64,000 bases of DNA from Flavisolibacter tropicus (GTDB lineage: Bacteria; Bacteroidota; Bacteroidia; Chitinophagales; Chitinophagaceae), in assembly GCF_001644645.1 (NCBI RefSeq), contig NZ_CP011390.1, positions 2,848,001 to 2,912,000 on the forward strand, in the 5' to 3' direction. Shown here piece after piece: positions 26,275-34,849 of this stretch. Position 1 is the first letter of the stretch. Each line of letters begins with the position of its first letter. The notes beneath the pieces were generated by a model. It was not told the DNA's origin. It did not search any database and was given only the letters and a program-made list of their open reading frames with translations. Both the position numbers and the translations under genes were made by a program.

Positions 26275-26817
26275 CTATGATCTTGCACGCTTATAAATTT
26301 TAATAGCTGTCATTAAGATTATTACAAATGCAATTAAACCTGTTAGTCCCCACACAAAGCTCAAGCTTTGTTTTACTGCTGCCAACATTACAATTGCTAC
26401 CAAAAAGATCGTGGCTACTTCATTCCAAACGCGCAGCTTTTGAGAGGAGTATTTGAAGATGCCTTGCATTTGTTGCTTGTACATACTGTGTAATGTAAAA
26501 TGGTAGGCATAGAGGCCGACGACAAACAGCAGCTTGATCAACAACCATCTTCCTTCAGGCTCTGTTAAGGTATTTTGCCAGTTGCCCAGAAACATCACTA
26601 GAGGTCCAAAGATCAATGTAAGGATTGCCGATGGCCATGTAATCCCAAGCCATAGGCGCTTGATCATTATTGAAAACTGCTTTTGAAGAATAGATCGCTC
26701 AGGCTCAGTTTTCTCTTTTGCTTCTGTATTATAGATAAACAAACGCACGATATAGAACATTCCTGCAAACCAGGTCACAATAAAAATGATATGGAGGGCC
26801 TTTATGTAGAAATACAT
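26275..26817 (-). CDS. hemJ: Protoporphyrinogen IX oxidase, HemJ type
   Basis: This 180-residue protein with four to five membrane segments matches the HemJ/UPF0093 family, which oxidises protoporphyrinogen IX to protoporphyrin IX. Conserved parts are the N-terminal LHIIFIVTWFAGMFY with its histidine, RLWLGITWPSAILTLIFG, WLLIKLLFVVGLYAYH, and KLRVWNEVATIF. The length fits the bacterial family. It lies just downstream of hemH on the same strand, separated by a four-helix-bundle gene. No HemG or HemY is visible here, so it probably supplies this step. Confidence 0.85.
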   Translation of the reverse strand: MYFYIKALHIIFIVTWFAGMFYIVRLFIYNTEAKEKTEPERSILQKQFSIMIKRLWLGITWPSAILTLIFGPLVMFLGNWQNTLTEPEGRWLLIKLLFVVGLYAYHFTLHSMYKQQMQGIFKYSSQKLRVWNEVATIFLVAIVMLAAVKQSLSFVWGLTGLIAFVIILMTAIKIYKRARS

Positions 26818-26820
26818 ATG

Positions 26821-26846
26821 GTGAATGGTGAGTGGTGAATGGTGAG
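26821..26846. repeat. Heptad arm, 3' side of the first four-helix-bundle gene
   Basis: Heptads alternate between GTGAATG and GTGAGTG (26 nt), ending right at the stop codon of the gene at 26847. They pair with the arm at 27235-27260 at 24 of 26 positions. Confidence 0.8.
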
Positions 26847-27206
26847 TTAGTTCCTAGAGCTCATCATACCGCTCAGTATTTTAAATGTTTGTATAATTAA
26901 TTTACCCAATCGGGAAAGTTGTTCTTGATTACAATAGCCTAAGCATTCTGCAATATCCAATGCTGTATGTATTTCGATAACAGAGCCTCTCGATATTTCA
27001 AAGTAGCGTTTTCTCTCTACAGCAGATGTTCTTGAACAACCTTCAGCTATATTTAAATGAACTGACAGTGCAGCCCTTCTGACTTGCTGCACTAATGCGA
27101 ACTTTTCTTCACTTGGAAATGCTTTTGTAATCTTATAGCATTCTAGTGCTAATTGCTTTGAAACTTGGAAGACATCCAGTTTCGTGTGTGATAGTTGTAA
27201 AAACAT
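26847..27206 (-). CDS. Four-helix-bundle (S23/IVP-type) protein, copy 1
   Basis: This 119-residue all-helical protein belongs to the four-helix-bundle/S23 family, first known from 23S rRNA intervening sequences. Family marks are QVRRAALSVHLNIAEGCSR, ERKRYFEISRGS and LGYCNQEQL. The start at 27206 (MFLQLSHTKLD) aligns exactly with its paralogue at 49526; the frame upstream runs into repeat. It sits as an insert between hemH and hemJ, enclosed by inverted heptad arms (26821-26846 and 27235-27260). Family members are thought to bind nucleic acid; the role here is unknown. Confidence 0.88.
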   Translation of the reverse strand: MFLQLSHTKLDVFQVSKQLALECYKITKAFPSEEKFALVQQVRRAALSVHLNIAEGCSRTSAVERKRYFEISRGSVIEIHTALDIAECLGYCNQEQLSRLGKLIIQTFKILSGMMSSRN

Positions 27207-27234
27207 AGGAACGGTTTGATCTAAGTTAACCAAA

Positions 27235-27260
27235 CTCACCATTCACTACTCACCACTCAC
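27235..27260. repeat. Heptad arm, 5' side of the first four-helix-bundle gene
   Basis: Heptads of type CATTCAC/TACTCAC/CACTCAC (26 nt) are the inverted partner of 26821-26846. The arm overlaps the hemH stop codon (27257-27259), so the hemH reading frame ends within the repeat. Confidence 0.8.
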
Positions 27261-28300
27261 GATAAGACCATCTCTTTGCTTCCAGTTGCATATTCCTTGA
27301 TCCATTTGGCCATGGTGGACACCCATAGCGGATGCACGTTCAGACAAGGGATCATTTCAAAGCTTTCACCGCCATTGTGCATAAAAATTTCTTTGCCTTC
27401 TACCGCGATTTCTTCCAGGGTTTCCAGGCAATCGCTTACAAAGGCAGGACATACCACCAGCAGTTTCTTGACTCCTTCTTTAGGCAGTTGTTCAAAACGC
27501 ATGGCGGTATAAGGTTGTAACCAGGGGTCTCTACCTAGGCGCGACTGAAATGAAAAGCCCCATTTTTCTTTGGGAATGCCCAGCATTTCTGTCACCATCT
27601 TGGACGTTTGCCAGCATTGGTGACGATAGCAGTACTCATGTGCTTTGGAAGGAACATCGCAACAGTTAGGCACTTTGAGGCAATGTTGCCCGGTTATATC
27701 ACCTTTATATATATGGCGCTCAGGCACACCATGATAAGAGAAAAGTATTTGATCGTACTCTTTATCTAAGTACGGCCTCATGCTCTCGGCCAATGCTTCC
27801 AGGTAATCAGCATTATCATAGTAGGGCTTTATGGTTGTTAGCTTAAACGCATACCCACCTTTTTTATATTGTTCTTTAGCATATTCAACAGCCGTTTCAT
27901 AACTGCTCATGGCATAGTGTGGGTACATGGGTACCAAGATGACTTCTTCCAGATCCGGATTCTGCTGTACTAATTCATCGTAGGCTGCCTTAGGAGAAGG
28001 ATTACCATAGCGCATGGCGATAGTAACAGGCTCCTCCACTTCTTTATCCAGGGCTTTACCCAATTGTTCACTAATAACAATCAGTGGTGATCCCTGATCG
28101 GTCCAAATTGATTTATAAGCTTCTGCAGATTTGGGCGCACGAAAGGGTACAATAATTCCTTTGACCAACAAGGCTCTCATTAGCCAAGGCTTATCGATCA
28201 CCCGTTCATCCATTAAAAACTCGTCCAGGTAACACTTCACATCTTTCACTTCAGTAGAATCCGGACTTCCCAGGTTCATTAAGACAACCGCTCTTTTCAT
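27257..28300 (-). CDS. hemH: Ferrochelatase
   Basis: This 347-residue enzyme inserts Fe2+ into protoporphyrin IX, the last step to protoheme. The catalytic His190 lies in FSYHGVPERH, and the conserved Glu in SDCLETLEEI (about 293). MNLGSPDS is the usual N-terminal signature. Cysteines at 207, 213, 214, 224 and 229 cluster near the active site, so a metal or Fe-S site is possible but unproven. The last codons run into a heptad arm that supplies the stop. Promoter TACATTTG at 28320-28327; divergent from hemA. Confidence 0.95.
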   Translation of the reverse strand: MKRAVVLMNLGSPDSTEVKDVKCYLDEFLMDERVIDKPWLMRALLVKGIIVPFRAPKSAEAYKSIWTDQGSPLIVISEQLGKALDKEVEEPVTIAMRYGNPSPKAAYDELVQQNPDLEEVILVPMYPHYAMSSYETAVEYAKEQYKKGGYAFKLTTIKPYYDNADYLEALAESMRPYLDKEYDQILFSYHGVPERHIYKGDITGQHCLKVPNCCDVPSKAHEYCYRHQCWQTSKMVTEMLGIPKEKWGFSFQSRLGRDPWLQPYTAMRFEQLPKEGVKKLLVVCPAFVSDCLETLEEIAVEGKEIFMHNGGESFEMIPCLNVHPLWVSTMAKWIKEYATGSKEMVLS

Positions 28301-28319
28301 TATTACGTATAAATGTTTA

Positions 28320-28327
28320 CAAATGTA
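28320..28327 (-). promoter_or_regulatory. -7 promoter element of hemH
   Basis: The minus strand reads TACATTTG, a full TAnnTTTG match, 20 nt before the hemH ATG. Confidence 0.7.
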
Positions 28328-28453
28328 GTTTGTGAATGCAACTCATATTCAAAAACCTTCAATTGAATCATCTTAGTATGACAACTGATTAAAATCAACT
28401 CCCAAAATGACAGAGCAATGACAGAGATATTCGGAAGTGCCGCTGACCGTTAA

Positions 28454-28461
28454 TACTTTTG
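28454..28461 (+). promoter_or_regulatory. -7 promoter element of the hemA operon
   Basis: TACTTTTG, a full TAnnTTTG match, 29 nt before the hemA ATG. With 28320-28327 it makes a divergent heme promoter region. Confidence 0.7.
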
Positions 28462-28489
28462 CAACGGTGATTTTGAGATATATAACAGA

Positions 28490-29719
28490 ATGAATTCCAA
28501 CGATTACAAGCACATATCAAATTTCTACGTAGCCGGGATCAATTATAAAAAATCTGATGCTTCTATCAGAGGACAGTTTGCCATTACTAACGAACAATAC
28601 GAAGCTATTTTAACATTAGCTGCTGAAAGAGGATTGAATGAACTCTTTATTCTTTCCACTTGCAATCGTACTGAGATCTATGGCTTTGGCTATTCCAGTG
28701 AACAACTGATTGACTTGCTTTGTTCACAAACTGCAGGTGATGCCGCTACTTTTAAGAAAGCCGCTTACATAAAAAAAGGCCAGCACGCCGTAGAACATGT
28801 ATTTCAGGTGGGCGCGGGTCTGGATTCCCAGATACTGGGTGACTATGAAATTGTGGGGCAACTGAAGACAGCGGTTAAATTTTCTAAAGAAAGAGGATTC
28901 GTTGGTGCTTTTACAGAACGTTTGATCAATTGTGTACTGCAATCTTCCAAACTAATCAAAAATAGTACAGCCTTAAGCGGCGGTACCGTTTCGGTTTCTT
29001 TTGCTGCTGTTCAATATATCCGCGATACTGTTACTGACATCCGTTCCAAGAACATACTGTTACTGGGTGTTGGTAAAATAGGACGCAACACCTGTAAGAA
29101 CCTTGTTGATTACCTGGAAACAACGAATATTACCCTAATCAACCGCACTACTGAAAAAGCGGCTGAATTGGCAAATGAGCTAGGCCTGAGCTGTGCTCCT
29201 TTAAGTGATCTTGATGCTCATATCAAAAAAGCCGATATCATTTTAGTAGCCACAAACGCAGCCGAGCCTACCATTTTAAAATCGCACTTAGAAGGCGGCT
29301 CTCAAAAACTGATCATTGATCTTTCTATTCCTTATAACGTAGAAGATGCAGCCCAACTGCTTCCGAATGTGCAAATGGTTAATGTGGACGAGCTTTCCAA
29401 ACTAAAAGATGAGACCTTGAAGAAGCGCGAGGCAGAAGTGCCTAAGGCTAAAGGTATTATTGGAGAGTTGATGATTGAGTTTATGGACTGGTATGATATG
29501 CGCAAGCACGTACCGCTGCTGAAAGATCTGAAAAGCAAATTGAAATCGCTCTATACACATCATCAGCATCTACACCTGGCAACAACTACTTGCCCTAAAA
29601 CATTGGATGTACAGATTCAACGAGTATTGAACGACACAGCCGGTAAGATCAAGTTGAACAATCAACGTGGCTGTCAATACATCAACGCTATTACTGAATT
29701 TATAAGTGCGAAAAATTAA
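28490..29719 (+). CDS. hemA: Glutamyl-tRNA reductase
   Basis: This 409-residue enzyme reduces glutamyl-tRNA to glutamate-1-semialdehyde, the entry step of the C5 heme pathway. Catalytic Cys58 lies in LSTCNRTEIYG. The NADPH-binding fold has LLGVGKIGRNTCKNL (about 190-205), and the C-terminal dimerisation helix follows after about 320. It heads the plus-strand heme operon and overlaps hemC by one base (TAATG), implying translational coupling. Confidence 0.96.
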   Translation: MNSNDYKHISNFYVAGINYKKSDASIRGQFAITNEQYEAILTLAAERGLNELFILSTCNRTEIYGFGYSSEQLIDLLCSQTAGDAATFKKAAYIKKGQHAVEHVFQVGAGLDSQILGDYEIVGQLKTAVKFSKERGFVGAFTERLINCVLQSSKLIKNSTALSGGTVSVSFAAVQYIRDTVTDIRSKNILLLGVGKIGRNTCKNLVDYLETTNITLINRTTEKAAELANELGLSCAPLSDLDAHIKKADIILVATNAAEPTILKSHLEGGSQKLIIDLSIPYNVEDAAQLLPNVQMVNVDELSKLKDETLKKREAEVPKAKGIIGELMIEFMDWYDMRKHVPLLKDLKSKLKSLYTHHQHLHLATTTCPKTLDVQIQRVLNDTAGKIKLNNQRGCQYINAITEFISAKN

Positions 29720-30720
29720 TGGCAGCACAAACTTTACGCATTGGAACCCGCGACAGCCAGTTGGCTGTGTGGCAAGCTACATTGGTACAGAATCTTTTGA
29801 AAGAAGCAGGTATTGCTTCTGAATTGGTATATATAAAAAGTGAAGGTGACATTGACACCATTACGCCATTATATGACTTGGGTGTAACGGGTGTTTTCAC
29901 TAAAACATTGGATGCCGCACTCCTAAACAAACGCATTGATATTGCGGTGCATTCTATGAAGGATGTACCAACCAAACTGGCAGAAGGCATTCAGCAAGCT
30001 GCTGTTTTAAAAAGAGCTTCGCACAAAGACATACTTGTTTACAAAAACGAGCAGGACTTAGAGGCGATAGGATTCGTGAATGGAGAATGGAATGAAGGAG
30101 AGATCGTGAAACGTGAGACGTCAAACGTGAAAGGGTGCGATCAACATTCACCATTTACTATTGGTACTAGTTCTGTACGAAGGATAGCTCAATGGTTACA
30201 TCGCTATCCTACTAATAAAGTGGAAAACCTGCGTGGTAACGTAAACACCCGTTTACGCAAGCTGGAAGAAAGCAATTGGCAAGGTGCCATTTTTGCTGCG
30301 GCAGGACTGGAGAGAATCAACCTTCGTCCGGAACACTCCATTAACCTGGATTGGATGTTGCCTGCTCCATCGCAAGGTGCTATTATGGTGGTATGCCGTG
30401 AAGGCGATCATCAAGCATTTGATGCCTGCCAACCTTTCAATGATGAAGCAACCGCATTATGCACAAAGATTGAGAAAGACTTCTTGCGTGTGTTAATGGG
30501 TGGCTGTACTACACCTATTAGTGGGCTGGCGGTTAAAAAAGGAGAAACCATACAATTCAACGGAAACATTTGTGCTCCGGATGGAAGTGACCTGGTGAGT
30601 ATAGAAATTATAAAGGAAGTAAAAGACAGTGCAAACGTGGGTGAAGAAGCTGGCAAAACGCTGCTTTTAGACGCCCGCACCCAACATATCATAGAAACAG
30701 TACGGAATGGAAAGCAATAA
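29719..30720 (+). CDS. hemC: Porphobilinogen deaminase with in-frame heptad insertion
   Basis: This 333-residue enzyme joins four porphobilinogens into hydroxymethylbilane. The dipyrromethane cofactor Cys263 lies in MGGCTTPIS; substrate-binding parts are RIGTRDSQLAVWQ, HSMKDVP and IGTSSVRRIAQW. It is about 25 residues longer than usual. The extra residues at about 119-145 (between DILVYKN and IGTSSVRR) are encoded by repeat-like DNA (30076-30151) that contains CGTGAAA heptads. The insertion keeps the frame and lies in a surface loop, so the enzyme is probably functional. It overlaps hemD by 14 nt. Confidence 0.95.
   Translation: MAAQTLRIGTRDSQLAVWQATLVQNLLKEAGIASELVYIKSEGDIDTITPLYDLGVTGVFTKTLDAALLNKRIDIAVHSMKDVPTKLAEGIQQAAVLKRASHKDILVYKNEQDLEAIGFVNGEWNEGEIVKRETSNVKGCDQHSPFTIGTSSVRRIAQWLHRYPTNKVENLRGNVNTRLRKLEESNWQGAIFAAAGLERINLRPEHSINLDWMLPAPSQGAIMVVCREGDHQAFDACQPFNDEATALCTKIEKDFLRVLMGGCTTPISGLAVKKGETIQFNGNICAPDGSDLVSIEIIKEVKDSANVGEEAGKTLLLDARTQHIIETVRNGKQ
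30105..30132. repeat. CGTGAAA-type heptads inside hemC
   Basis: Four consecutive 7-mers (CGTGAAA, CGTGAGA, CGTCAAA, CGTGAAA). Three of the four recur in the intergenic tract at 6843-6865 on the opposite strand. A 7-bp inverted pair (gtgaatg 30076-30082, cattcac 30145-30151) flanks them. Confidence 0.75.
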
Positions 30721-31414
30721 AAAATACTTGCTCAGTACTCGTCCCTTACCCAAGACCGTTCATGAAGAAGGCGCCAAAAAGAATGTCATCATCGAAGAAT
30801 TATCCTTCATAGCTACCCAGCCTATAGAAGATGATGAACTATTTCAAAAGATAAAAGCCATTGCTGCCGAACAGCACTACGTTGTTTTTACCAGTATGAG
30901 CGCGGTGGAAGCTGTGGCTGCTCAAATTAATGAGACACCGGCCTGGAAGATCTACTGCATTGGTAACACTACCCGTAAGTTGATTGAAGAAAAATGGGGC
31001 GCAGACAAAATAATAGCAACGGCTGAAAATGCGCAGCGGTTAGGCGAACGATTAATTGATGATGGTGTAAAAGACGTAGTTTTCTTTTGTGGCAACATCA
31101 GACGGAATGAACTACCCAATAAAATGCGCTCTGAAGGAGGCAAAGTAGAAGAGGTAGTGGTTTATGAAACAAATGAAACACCTTCTAAACTAGAGAAGGA
31201 ATATGATGGCATTTTGTTTTTCAGTCCCAGTGCCGTGCATGCCTACTACAGCCAGAATAAGCCTTCAAAAAGCACAACTCTATTTGCTATTGGCAAAACT
31301 ACCGAAGAAGCCATCCGTGAACATAAAGGCCATAAGATTGTGGTGGCCAATGTAACCGACAAAATGGAAATGGCATTGGAAGCCATTGACTATTTGCATC
31401 AAACCACTTTATAA
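30707..31414 (+). CDS. hemD: Uroporphyrinogen-III synthase
   Basis: This 235-residue protein closes hydroxymethylbilane to uroporphyrinogen III. The family is poorly conserved. Support comes from length, the two-lobe pattern with [13 protein letters not shown] and [14 protein letters not shown], the motif [17 protein letters not shown] near 205, and position after hemC. It overlaps hemC by 14 nt and lies 22 nt before the start of hemE. Confidence 0.88.
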   Translation: MESNKKYLLSTRPLPKTVHEEGAKKNVIIEELSFIATQPIEDDELFQKIKAIAAEQHYVVFTSMSAVEAVAAQINETPAWKIYCIGNTTRKLIEEKWGADKIIATAENAQRLGERLIDDGVKDVVFFCGNIRRNELPNKMRSEGGKVEEVVVYETNETPSKLEKEYDGILFFSPSAVHAYYSQNKPSKSTTLFAIGKTTEEAIREHKGHKIVVANVTDKMEMALEAIDYLHQTTL

Positions 31415-31436
31415 CAACAAGCACAGAAAATACGAT

Positions 31437-32468
31437 ATGACAGCACTAAAAAATGACTTGCTATTAAGAGCCTTACGTGGAGAACAAGTAGAACGTCCTC
31501 CAGTATGGATGATGCGCCAGGCTGGAAGATATTTACCCGATTATATTAAGCTAAGAGAGAAATATGATTTCTTTACCCGCTGCCAGACACCTGAGTTAGC
31601 AACAGAAATTACGCTGCAACCGATTGACCAGGTGGGTGTAGATGCTGCCATAATCTTCTCAGATATATTGGTGATCCCACAAGCCATGGGAGTAGAAGTG
31701 TTAATGGAAGAAGGGAAAGGTCCTTTACTACCAAAAACAATCAAAACAAAACAAGATATTGATGCCCTGAATACAGCTAATGCTGAAGACCATTTAAAAT
31801 ATGTAATGGATGCATTAGCCTTAACAAAAAAAGAATTGAATGGGCGTGTACCATTGATTGGCTTTGCCGGTGCTCCATGGACCCTTTTATGTTATATGAT
31901 TGAAGGTAAGGGCAGTAAGACCTGGGATAAGGCAAAGCAGTTTGCCTATACGCAACCAGAATTAGCACACCAACTTTTACAAAAGATCACCGATATTACC
32001 ATTGATTACCTGAAAGCACAAGTGAAAGCAGGTGCTGATACTGTGCAGGTATTTGATAGCTGGGCAGGATCGTTGAGTCCAGCTGATTTCAAAGCTTTTG
32101 CGCAACCCTATTTATTACAAATAAGTGATGCTGTAAAAGATGATGCGCCGGTGATCCTGTTCCCCAAGGGCACTTGGTATGCATTAAAAGATCTAAGCCA
32201 AAGCAGTGCCAGCGGTATTGGTATTGACTGGAGCATAGAGCCTAAACTGGCAAGAGAATTGACCAATAATGCCATTACTATTCAAGGCAATTTTGATCCG
32301 GCTAAACTTTTAGCACCCATTCCGCAGATCAAGCAATGGGTGAAAGAAATGATCGATGGCTTTGGTACCCAGCGCTACATTGCTAACCTGGGTCATGGGA
32401 TTACGCCTAATGTACCGGTAGACCATGCGAAGGCGTTTGTGGAAGCAGTTAAGTCATATAAGGCGTAA
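31437..32468 (+). CDS. hemE: Uroporphyrinogen decarboxylase
   Basis: This 343-residue enzyme decarboxylates uroporphyrinogen III to coproporphyrinogen III. The N-terminal signature [16 protein letters not shown] holds the substrate arginines. [19 protein letters not shown] is the second signature, and QVFDSWAG and [10 protein letters not shown] follow. The ATG at 31437 gives the normal N-terminus; the frame extends upstream into the hemD end. It is the last gene before a 346-nt repeat-bearing gap. Confidence 0.95.
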   Translation: MTALKNDLLLRALRGEQVERPPVWMMRQAGRYLPDYIKLREKYDFFTRCQTPELATEITLQPIDQVGVDAAIIFSDILVIPQAMGVEVLMEEGKGPLLPKTIKTKQDIDALNTANAEDHLKYVMDALALTKKELNGRVPLIGFAGAPWTLLCYMIEGKGSKTWDKAKQFAYTQPELAHQLLQKITDITIDYLKAQVKAGADTVQVFDSWAGSLSPADFKAFAQPYLLQISDAVKDDAPVILFPKGTWYALKDLSQSSASGIGIDWSIEPKLARELTNNAITIQGNFDPAKLLAPIPQIKQWVKEMIDGFGTQRYIANLGHGITPNVPVDHAKAFVEAVKSYKA

Positions 32469-32814
32469 GGAGAGCGCTTCGCGCTTTTATGATTTCGCGC
32501 AGAGGACGCGGAGTACGTGGAGGGAGGAACCACGGAGGCACAGGGAACACAGGGGGGCACAGAGAATATTGAACAAGGAATGATGAAGGGAGAAGGAATT
32601 GGGAATTAGGGATTGGGGGGAAGAAATGATGAATAATGAGTAATGAGTGGTGAAAGAGAAAAGCTGCACGCTGTAAGCTACACGCTACAAGCCAAACAGC
32701 CGAGAGAGAAGTCTACGGTTAATAGACGACGGGCGATAGAAGAGAGTGTGTTATCAATAACTGCTAGAGGAGTGATGTGAGAATAGAATTGTATAAGCTT
32801 AAAAATGAAATGTG
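32469..32814. repeat. Heptad-repeat tract within the heme cluster
   Basis: No gene. From 32474 it has the 'gcgcttcgcgctt' block shared with 11555 and 19130. AACAAGG, GGAATTG/GGAATTA and AATGAGT words follow (32565-32655), then AGCTGCA/CGCTGTA/AGCTACA heptads (32660-32690) ending in 'cagccgagag', as at 19450 and 19690. Confidence 0.75.
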
Positions 32815-33831
32815 ATGATGAAGAGCGGAATTAAAGTTTTGTTTATTGTATTCTTATTTATTACTGGTGTTTTTACTACTAGTGTTACAGCATCTGCACA
32901 AGTAAAAACCTTGGGGCTGCAGCTGGAAGAGTTTCCCTACCCCTACCCTGTACATTACCTACAGCTGAACATTCAGAAACAGCGGCTGCAAATGGCCTAT
33001 ATGGATGTAAAGCCACAGCAATGGAATGGTAAAACCGTACTGCTGCTGCATGGCAAAAATTTCAGTGGTGCGTATTGGGACAGCACTGCGAATGTGTTGA
33101 CACAAAAAGGTTATCGTGTGATCATGCCTGACCAGATTGGCTTTGGCAAATCATCGAAACCAGAAACATTACAATATTCCTTTCAGCTATTAGCCCGCAA
33201 TACTAAACAGTTGCTAGATAGTTTAAAAGTGGAAAAGGTTACTGTATTAGGACATTCAATGGGTGGCATGCTGGCCACCCGTTTTACATTAATGTACCCG
33301 GAACGTGTAGAGAAACTGATATTGGAAAACCCAATAGGGTTAGAGGACTATAAAGTAAAAGTGCCGTATCAATCCATTGATGAAGCCTATCAGAATGAAC
33401 TAAAACAGGATTATTCCAAGATCAAAAGCTACCAGCTGGAAAACTACTATGGTGACCAATGGAAACCTCAGTATGATAAGTGGGTAACTATGCTGGCCGG
33501 CTGGACGCAAAATCCAAAGTATTCTGTAATAGCGTGGAATGCAGCACTCACTTCAGATATGATCATAACGCAACCGGTGATGTATGAGTTCCAAAACATA
33601 ACTGTGCCTACCCTGTTGATCATTGGTCAGCGTGACCGTACTGCTTTAGGAAAACCTTTAGTATCTGAAGATGTGCGTAAAACGATGGGCAATTACCCTG
33701 CCCTGGGCAAAAGCACTCAACGGAAAATCAAAGGATCCCAATTAGTAGAGATTGATGGTGTTGGTCACCTACCCCATATAGAGCGTTTTGATTTGTTCAT
33801 TACACCAGTATTAGAATTTCTTCAACAATAA
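32815..33831 (+). CDS. Secreted alpha/beta hydrolase
   Basis: This 338-residue protein has a signal peptide (cleavage near TASAQ, residue 29). The alpha/beta-hydrolase core has oxyanion segment LLLHGKNFSG, nucleophile Ser148 in GHSMGG, an acid near LIIGQRDRTA, and a C-terminal His in GVGHLPHIE. It resembles meta-cleavage or haloperoxidase-like hydrolases; the substrate is unknown. The ATG at 32815 is taken; a GTG three bases earlier is possible. It sits between hemE and hemF without an obvious link to heme and is preceded by repeats, so it may be a later insertion. Confidence 0.88.
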   Translation: MMKSGIKVLFIVFLFITGVFTTSVTASAQVKTLGLQLEEFPYPYPVHYLQLNIQKQRLQMAYMDVKPQQWNGKTVLLLHGKNFSGAYWDSTANVLTQKGYRVIMPDQIGFGKSSKPETLQYSFQLLARNTKQLLDSLKVEKVTVLGHSMGGMLATRFTLMYPERVEKLILENPIGLEDYKVKVPYQSIDEAYQNELKQDYSKIKSYQLENYYGDQWKPQYDKWVTMLAGWTQNPKYSVIAWNAALTSDMIITQPVMYEFQNITVPTLLIIGQRDRTALGKPLVSEDVRKTMGNYPALGKSTQRKIKGSQLVEIDGVGHLPHIERFDLFITPVLEFLQQ

Positions 33832-33846
33832 ACGAAAGTCTACTTG

Positions 33847-34839
33847 ATGAATATAAAGTCTGAAATAGAACTATCGATCAAAGATCAATTTGTAGCGTAT
33901 ATACACGACTTGCAGAATCGCATTTGTGCTGCATTGGAACAATCGGACGGAAAAGCAAAATTTATAGAAGATGCCTGGCAGCGACCTGAAGGCGGCGGTG
34001 GTAAAACCCGCGTGATAGCAAATGGCAATGTGATTGAAAAAGGAGGCGTTAATACCTCTGTTGTATATGGTGAAGTAACCGATGCGATGCGCACACAATT
34101 AAAGATCGATGGCGCGAAATGGTTTGCCTGCGGTTTGTCGCTGGTGATACATCCTTTTAATCCCTTTGTACCTACGGTGCATTGCAATTACCGGATGTTT
34201 GAACTGTATAATGAAAACGATGAAGTCATTGATCGCTGGTTTGGCGGTGGCACCGACTTAACGCCCTATTATTTGTTTGAAGAAGATGCCAAACATTTCC
34301 ATCAATCCTACAAAGACGTGTGCGATCAATTTGATCTTTCTTTTTATCCCAAGTTCAAAGAAGTATGTGACAACTATTTTGTCAATGCCCACCGCAACAA
34401 TGAGCGTAGAGGTATTGGTGGTATCTTTTATGATTACCAACGTCCTTCTGAAACTCAAGATGTAAACTTCTGGTTGAACTTTGCAAAAGCTTGTGGTGAT
34501 GCTTTTATACCGGCATATGTTCCTATCGTAGAAAAAAGAAAGCTCATGCCATTTACATCAGAGAACAAACATTGGCAGGAGATTCGTCGGGGACGTTACA
34601 CAGAGTTCAATCTAGTTCACGACCGAGGGACTATTTTTGGTTTAAAGACGAATGGACGTATTGAGAGCATCTTGATGAGCCTACCACCTACTGTGCGCTT
34701 TGAGTACAACTACCAGCCAGTGCCTGGCAGTGAAGAAGACAAACTATTGCAGGCCTGCTTACACCCAAGAGAATGGGTAGCATCTGAACCTACTGAAGAA
34801 GATCGTTTAAACTGGGCAAGAAATGCCAATAAATGCTAA
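33847..34839 (+). CDS. hemF: Coproporphyrinogen III oxidase, oxygen-dependent
   Basis: This 330-residue enzyme uses O2 to convert coproporphyrinogen III to protoporphyrinogen IX. Typical segments are WQRPEGGGGKTRV, VHCNYRMFEL, WFGGGTDLTPYY, RRGIGGIFYDY and RGRYTEFNLVHDRGT. The length is normal. The use of HemF rather than HemN points to an aerobic lifestyle. The ATG at 33847 is preferred over a TTG one codon earlier. It lies 15 nt after the hydrolase gene. Confidence 0.96.
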   Translation: MNIKSEIELSIKDQFVAYIHDLQNRICAALEQSDGKAKFIEDAWQRPEGGGGKTRVIANGNVIEKGGVNTSVVYGEVTDAMRTQLKIDGAKWFACGLSLVIHPFNPFVPTVHCNYRMFELYNENDEVIDRWFGGGTDLTPYYLFEEDAKHFHQSYKDVCDQFDLSFYPKFKEVCDNYFVNAHRNNERRGIGGIFYDYQRPSETQDVNFWLNFAKACGDAFIPAYVPIVEKRKLMPFTSENKHWQEIRRGRYTEFNLVHDRGTIFGLKTNGRIESILMSLPPTVRFEYNYQPVPGSEEDKLLQACLHPREWVASEPTEEDRLNWARNANKC

Positions 34840-34849
34840 AGATTAAATT

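Noticed and set aside
26847..27206. 23S rRNA intervening sequence carrying the S23 gene
   Set aside because: No 23S rRNA sequence lies around either copy; the neighbours are protein genes.
28724..28942. Minus-strand frame inside hemA
   Set aside because: Shadow of a conserved gene without its own start signals.
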